26,137 nt of DNA from Candidatus Rokuibacteriota bacterium (GTDB taxonomy: Bacteria; Methylomirabilota; Methylomirabilia; Rokubacteriales; CSP1-6), in NCBI GenBank assembly GCA_003221595.1, contig QHSM01000274.1, forward strand, positions 1 to 26,137. The letters run 5' to 3'. Under the pieces are notes generated by a model that had not been told where the DNA came from, did not search any database, and was given only the letters and a program-made list of their open reading frames with translations. Positions 22,860 to 26,137 of the stretch are shown here, piece after piece (the stretch's first letter is position 1; every line of letters starts with the position of its first letter). The translations under genes and the position numbers were made by a program.

Positions 22860-24247
22860 TCCGGATCTCCAACACGATGACACGCACCAAGGAGGAATTC
22901 ACTCCCCTCGCGTCGGGCGAAGTCCGCATGTACGTGTGCGGGGTGACCGTCTACGACTACTCGCACATCGGCCACGCCCGCAGCGCCATGGTCTTCGACG
23001 TGATCCGCCGCTACTTCACCTTCAAGGGCTATCGCGTGACGTTCGTGAAGAACTACACCGACGTCGACGACCGCATCATCAAGCGCGCCAACGACGCGGG
23101 CGTGACCGCGCGGGAATTCGCCGAGCGCTTCATTCAGGCGGAGCGCGAGGACATGGCCTCCCTCGGCGTGCTGGCGCCCGACGTCGACCCGAAGGCGACC
23201 GAGCACGTGGGCGAGATGATCCGGCTCATCGAGCAGCTGGTCGCCTCGGGGCACGCCTACCCGATCGAGGGCGACGTCTACTTCGCGATTCGCAGCTTTC
23301 CTCCGTACGGGCGACTGTCCGGTAAGAATCTCGACGAGCTCCTGGCCGGCGCCCGCGTCGAGGTGGACGAGCGCAAGCGCGACCCGCGCGATTTCGCGCT
23401 CTGGAAGGGCGCGAAGCCCGGCGAGCCGGCGTGGGACAGCCCGTGGGGGCGAGGCCGGCCCGGGTGGCACATCGAGTGCTCCGCGATGGCCATGAAGTAT
23501 CTCGGAGCGACCTTTGACCTTCACGGCGGCGGCGAGGATCTCATCTTCCCCCACCACGAGTGCGAGATCGCCCAGACCGAGGCCTGCACCGGCAAGCCGT
23601 TCGCGCGCTACTGGGTGCACAACGGCATGGTCAACATGGGCAAGGAGAAGATGTCGAAGTCGCTCGGCAACACGCTGAACATCCGCGAGATCGTCAAGCG
23701 CCACGACCCGGACGCGCTGAGGCTCTGGATGCTCGGCACGCACTACCGGAACATGATCGAGTGGTCCGAGGAGCGGGTCGAGGAGAGCGCGCGGGCGCTC
23801 GAGCGCCTGGCGCGTCTGTTCCACGACGCGGCGGCGGCGCGCGACGGAGGCGGTCCGGCGCCGCTGCCCCCGGCCTTCGCCGAGTTCCGGCCGCGCTTCG
23901 AGCGGGCGATGGACGACGACTTCAACACCCCGCAGGTGCTCGGCGTCCTCTTCGATTTCGGGCGGGCGCTGGCCGACGCGCGCGACCGCGGGGCCGGAGG
24001 CCCGGGCGCATTCATCGCCGGCGTCGACGAGCTGGTGCGGCTCGCGCGCGTGCTCGGGCTCTTCGGCCGAGCCACGACGACGGACGGCCCGCCGGCCGAG
24101 GTCCAGCGCCTGCTCGCCGCGCGGGGCGAGGCGCGGGCGCGCCGCGACTTCCGGCGAGGCGACGAGCTGCGCGACGAGATCGGACGGCTCGGCTGGCTCG
24201 TCGAGGACACGCCGGCCGGCCCGCGGCTCACGCCGAAGGGGCGGTAG
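22856..24247 (+). CDS. cysS: Cysteinyl-tRNA synthetase
   Basis: The product is 463 aa, full length. It charges tRNA-Cys. The HIGH motif is in YDYSHIGHARSAMVFDV and the KMSKS motif in GKEKMSKSLGNTL. The zinc ligands are in MYVCGVTVYD, GWHIECSAMA and FPHHECEIAQ. LHGGGEDLIFPHHE is diagnostic for CysRS. The C-terminal DALR-type domain begins near FERAMDDDFNTPQVLGVLF. Neighbouring ispDF is a common arrangement. The stop TAG overlaps the GTG of the next gene. Confidence 0.98.
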   Translation: MIRISNTMTRTKEEFTPLASGEVRMYVCGVTVYDYSHIGHARSAMVFDVIRRYFTFKGYRVTFVKNYTDVDDRIIKRANDAGVTAREFAERFIQAEREDMASLGVLAPDVDPKATEHVGEMIRLIEQLVASGHAYPIEGDVYFAIRSFPPYGRLSGKNLDELLAGARVEVDERKRDPRDFALWKGAKPGEPAWDSPWGRGRPGWHIECSAMAMKYLGATFDLHGGGEDLIFPHHECEIAQTEACTGKPFARYWVHNGMVNMGKEKMSKSLGNTLNIREIVKRHDPDALRLWMLGTHYRNMIEWSEERVEESARALERLARLFHDAAAARDGGGPAPLPPAFAEFRPRFERAMDDDFNTPQVLGVLFDFGRALADARDRGAGGPGAFIAGVDELVRLARVLGLFGRATTTDGPPAEVQRLLAARGEARARRDFRRGDELRDEIGRLGWLVEDTPAGPRLTPKGR

Positions 24248-25020
24248 TGGCGGAAGGCCGCGTCTACGGCCGCAACCCGGTGCTCGAGCTGCTCCGCGCG
24301 CATGGGCGGCGCGCCGACGAGATCGCGGTCCTCGCCGGTGGGCGCGGCCCACTGGCCGAGGTGGTGGCGCTGGCGCGCCGTGCCGGGGTCAAGGTCTCCT
24401 ATCGCACGCGCGAGCAGCTCACGGCGATCGCGGGCTCCGATCGACACCAGGGTGTGGTCGCGCGCGTGGCATCCGCGGAGTACGCGGATCTCGCGGCGCT
24501 CCTGGCGATCCCCGCGGCGCGCCGGGAGGCGGCCTTCTTCGTGGCCCTCGATCAGGTGCAGGATCCGCGGAACTTCGGGGCGCTGCTCAGGACGGCCGAA
24601 GCCTTCGGCGCCCACGGCGTCATCGTCCCGAAGCACCATCAGGTCGGGCTCACGGACGCTGCGGCTCGAGCGGCCATGGGGGCGGTCGAGTACCTGTCCG
24701 TCGCCCGCGAGACCAATCTGGTTAACGCGCTGGAAGCCCTGAAGAAATCTGGGGTCTGGGTCTTCGGGGGCGTGACGGGATCGGGTGTGCCGGCGTGGGG
24801 AGCGGACCTGACGGGCCCGCTCTGCCTGGTCCTCGGGAGCGAGGGCGAGGGGCTCAGGCCCCATGTGGCCAAGGCGTGCGACGTCCTCCTCACGATCCCC
24901 ATGCGAGGAAGGGTCGGCTCGCTGAATGTCGCCGCGGCCGGCGCCGCGCTCTGCTACGAAGTGGCTCGGCAGCGAGCCGCCGGAGGTAAAGATCTTGACT
25001 TATCGAAAAGTCAAGCCTAA
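24247..25020 (+). CDS. rlmB: SpoU/TrmH-family 23S rRNA 2'-O-ribose methyltransferase (RlmB-like)
   Basis: The product is 257 aa from GTG 24247, sharing the G of the cysS stop. The N-terminal L30e-like substrate domain starts VYGRNPVLELLRAH and ends DRHQGVVARV, as in RlmB. The SPOUT knot has motif 1 DQVQDPRNFGALLRTAEAFG, motif 2 LVLGSEGEGLRP and motif 3 IPMRGRVGSLNVAAAGAAL. RlmB modifies G2251 in the peptidyl-transferase region of E. coli 23S rRNA. The exact target here is not provable from sequence. The last codons overlap the palindrome and -35-like site of the tRNA-tuf unit. Confidence 0.92.
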   Translation: MAEGRVYGRNPVLELLRAHGRRADEIAVLAGGRGPLAEVVALARRAGVKVSYRTREQLTAIAGSDRHQGVVARVASAEYADLAALLAIPAARREAAFFVALDQVQDPRNFGALLRTAEAFGAHGVIVPKHHQVGLTDAAARAAMGAVEYLSVARETNLVNALEALKKSGVWVFGGVTGSGVPAWGADLTGPLCLVLGSEGEGLRPHVAKACDVLLTIPMRGRVGSLNVAAAGAALCYEVARQRAAGGKDLDLSKSQA

Positions 25021-25021
25021 T
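24994..25021 (+). promoter_or_regulatory. Promoter-like site with 8-bp palindrome before the tRNA-tuf unit
   Basis: CTTGACTT at 24994-25001 is an exact inverted repeat of AAGTCAAG at 25008-25015 with a 6-nt loop. It contains a -35-like TTGACT (24995-25000). A CCTAAT (25016-25021, 15-nt spacer) or TAATGT (25018-25023, 17-nt spacer) could be the -10. The stretch is a clear AT-rich island at the end of rlmB, 17 nt before the first tRNA. The palindrome could be an operator or an mRNA hairpin. No T-run follows that would make it a terminator. Confidence 0.45.
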
Positions 25022-25037
25022 GTGACCTTTTGTCTGT

Positions 25038-25112
25038 GCTGGCGTAGCTCAGGGGCAGAGCAACTGCCTTGTAAGCAGTGGGTCGGGGGTTCAAATCCTC
25101 CCGCCAGCGCCA
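25038..25112 (+). tRNA. tRNA-Thr (TGT)
   Basis: Acceptor arms GCTGGCG (25038-25044) and CGCCAGC (25102-25108) pair fully and CCA is encoded at 25110-25112. The anticodon stem ACTGC/GCAGT holds loop CTTGTAA, giving TGT. The T-arm has the usual GGGGG-TTCAAAT-CCTCC form with one G-T pair. The discriminator base is G (25109), where E. coli tRNA-Thr has A. Confidence 0.96.
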
Positions 25113-25151
25113 GCTTTCTCGGGGAGTTGCCAGGTGCGTGCCGGCGGATTC

Positions 25152-25237
25152 GGGGAGGTACCCAAGTGGCCAAAGGGGGCAGACTGTAAATCTGCTGGCG
25201 TACGCCTTCGGGGGTTCAAATCCTCCCCTCCCCACCA
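25152..25237 (+). tRNA. tRNA-Tyr (GTA)
   Basis: This is a class II tRNA of 86 nt with a long variable arm (about 25196-25208). Acceptor GGGGAGG (25152-25158) pairs with CCTCCCC (25227-25233). The discriminator is A, and CCA is encoded. The anticodon stem GCAGA/TCTGC encloses CTGTAAA, giving GTA. It lies 39 nt after tRNA-Thr. Confidence 0.97.
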
Positions 25238-25340
25238 TTGTCGCGGTGCCATGAGCCCGGCTCAGGCCGAGGGTGGGCTGAGAAGGGCGCGGCTACGAGG
25301 GGCACGCGCGGTTCCAAGGTTGAGAAGGGCTCCGCGTTGA
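25238..25340 (+). other. Spacer between tRNA-Tyr and tRNA-Gly, no gene seen
   Basis: This 103-nt spacer is longer than the other two in the tRNA cluster (39 and 14 nt). It holds an imperfect direct repeat, CTGAGAAGGGCGCGG near 25276 and TTGAGAAGGGCTCCGCG near 25320. No fifth tRNA, terminator or ORF could be supported. Confidence 0.4.
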
Positions 25341-25415
25341 GCGGGAATAGCTCAGCGGTAGAGCGCCAGCCTTCCAAGCTGGGGGTCGCGGGTTCGAATC
25401 CCGTTTCCCGCTCCA
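25341..25415 (+). tRNA. tRNA-Gly (TCC)
   Basis: Acceptor GCGGGAA (25341-25347) pairs with TTCCCGC (25405-25411). The discriminator is T and CCA is encoded. The anticodon stem CCAGC/GCTGG has loop CTTCCAA, giving TCC. The T-arm CGGGTTCGAATCCCG is standard. Confidence 0.97.
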
Positions 25416-25429
25416 AGTCTCGCGCATGC

Positions 25430-25505
<76 letters not shown>

Positions 25506-25546
25506 TCTCGATAAGAATCGCTACCGCCAACGGGAGGGTGTGAGGA

Positions 25547-26137
<591 letters not shown>

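Noticed and set aside
22583..24352. Reverse-strand ORF of 589 codons opposite ispF and cysS
   Set aside because: There is no recognisable domain and cysS is complete on the forward strand.
25238..25340. A fifth tRNA gene in the long tRNA spacer
   Set aside because: No acceptor pair, T-arm or anticodon arm could be built.

Overview
The window is very GC-rich and densely packed, and every protein gene lies on the + strand. It looks like the core chromosome of a Gram-negative bacterium: there is an MCE/Mla lipid-transport operon, two proteins with lipoprotein signals, and a periplasmic SurA-type isomerase. The gene order (rho-rpmE-prfA-prmC-murA-his genes; mfd followed by a SurA-like gene; tRNA Thr-Tyr-Gly-Thr before tuf) and the protein style resemble the Rokubacteria/NC10 (Methylomirabilota) and deltaproteobacterial neighbourhood. 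That placement is inference from recall and was not tested. No insertion sequence, phage gene, CRISPR array or defence gene was recognised.

Region 1 (1-2413) is energy metabolism: the end of an AtpZ-like gene, an AtpI-like gene, atpB (subunit a), atpE (subunit c), then rex, the NADH/NAD+-sensing repressor. The F1 genes and subunit b are not here, so the ATP synthase genes are split. Region 2 (2414-6741) has a gene-poor stretch with a 34-nt inverted repeat, then mfd with an apparently shortened N-terminus, coupled to a SurA-like lipoprotein. Region 3 (6742-8500) is rho behind a candidate promoter, then rpmE closed by a clear intrinsic terminator.

Region 4 (8544-25020) is a run of 19 genes with almost no spacing, mostly joined by 1-4 nt stop/start overlaps: prfA-prmC (termination), murA (peptidoglycan), hisG-D-B-H-A-F-IE (histidine), a lipoprotein with mlaE-mlaF-mlaD (lipid transport), radA (recombination), ispD-ispF (isoprenoids), cysS and an rlmB-like rRNA methyltransferase. 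Region 5 (about 24990-26137) is a promoter-like palindrome, four tRNA genes and the 5' part of tuf.

The strongest anomaly is in the his cluster. hisF lacks about 40 internal codons and changes frame at about 16260, so its N-terminal half reads straight into hisIE as one 435-codon ORF. Its partner HisH carries an insertion of about 40 residues with 21-bp tandem repeats, and hisH is separated from hisB by a 44-nt segment flanked by 9-bp direct repeats. Both subunits of imidazole glycerol phosphate synthase are therefore altered. Other points worth a look are the shortened Mfd, the large inverted repeat after rex, a GC hairpin abutting the rex start, Na+-type ligands in the c subunit, and the strongly G-ending codon use of tuf. 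I did not find a new multi-gene system; the unusual content is local remodelling of known genes.
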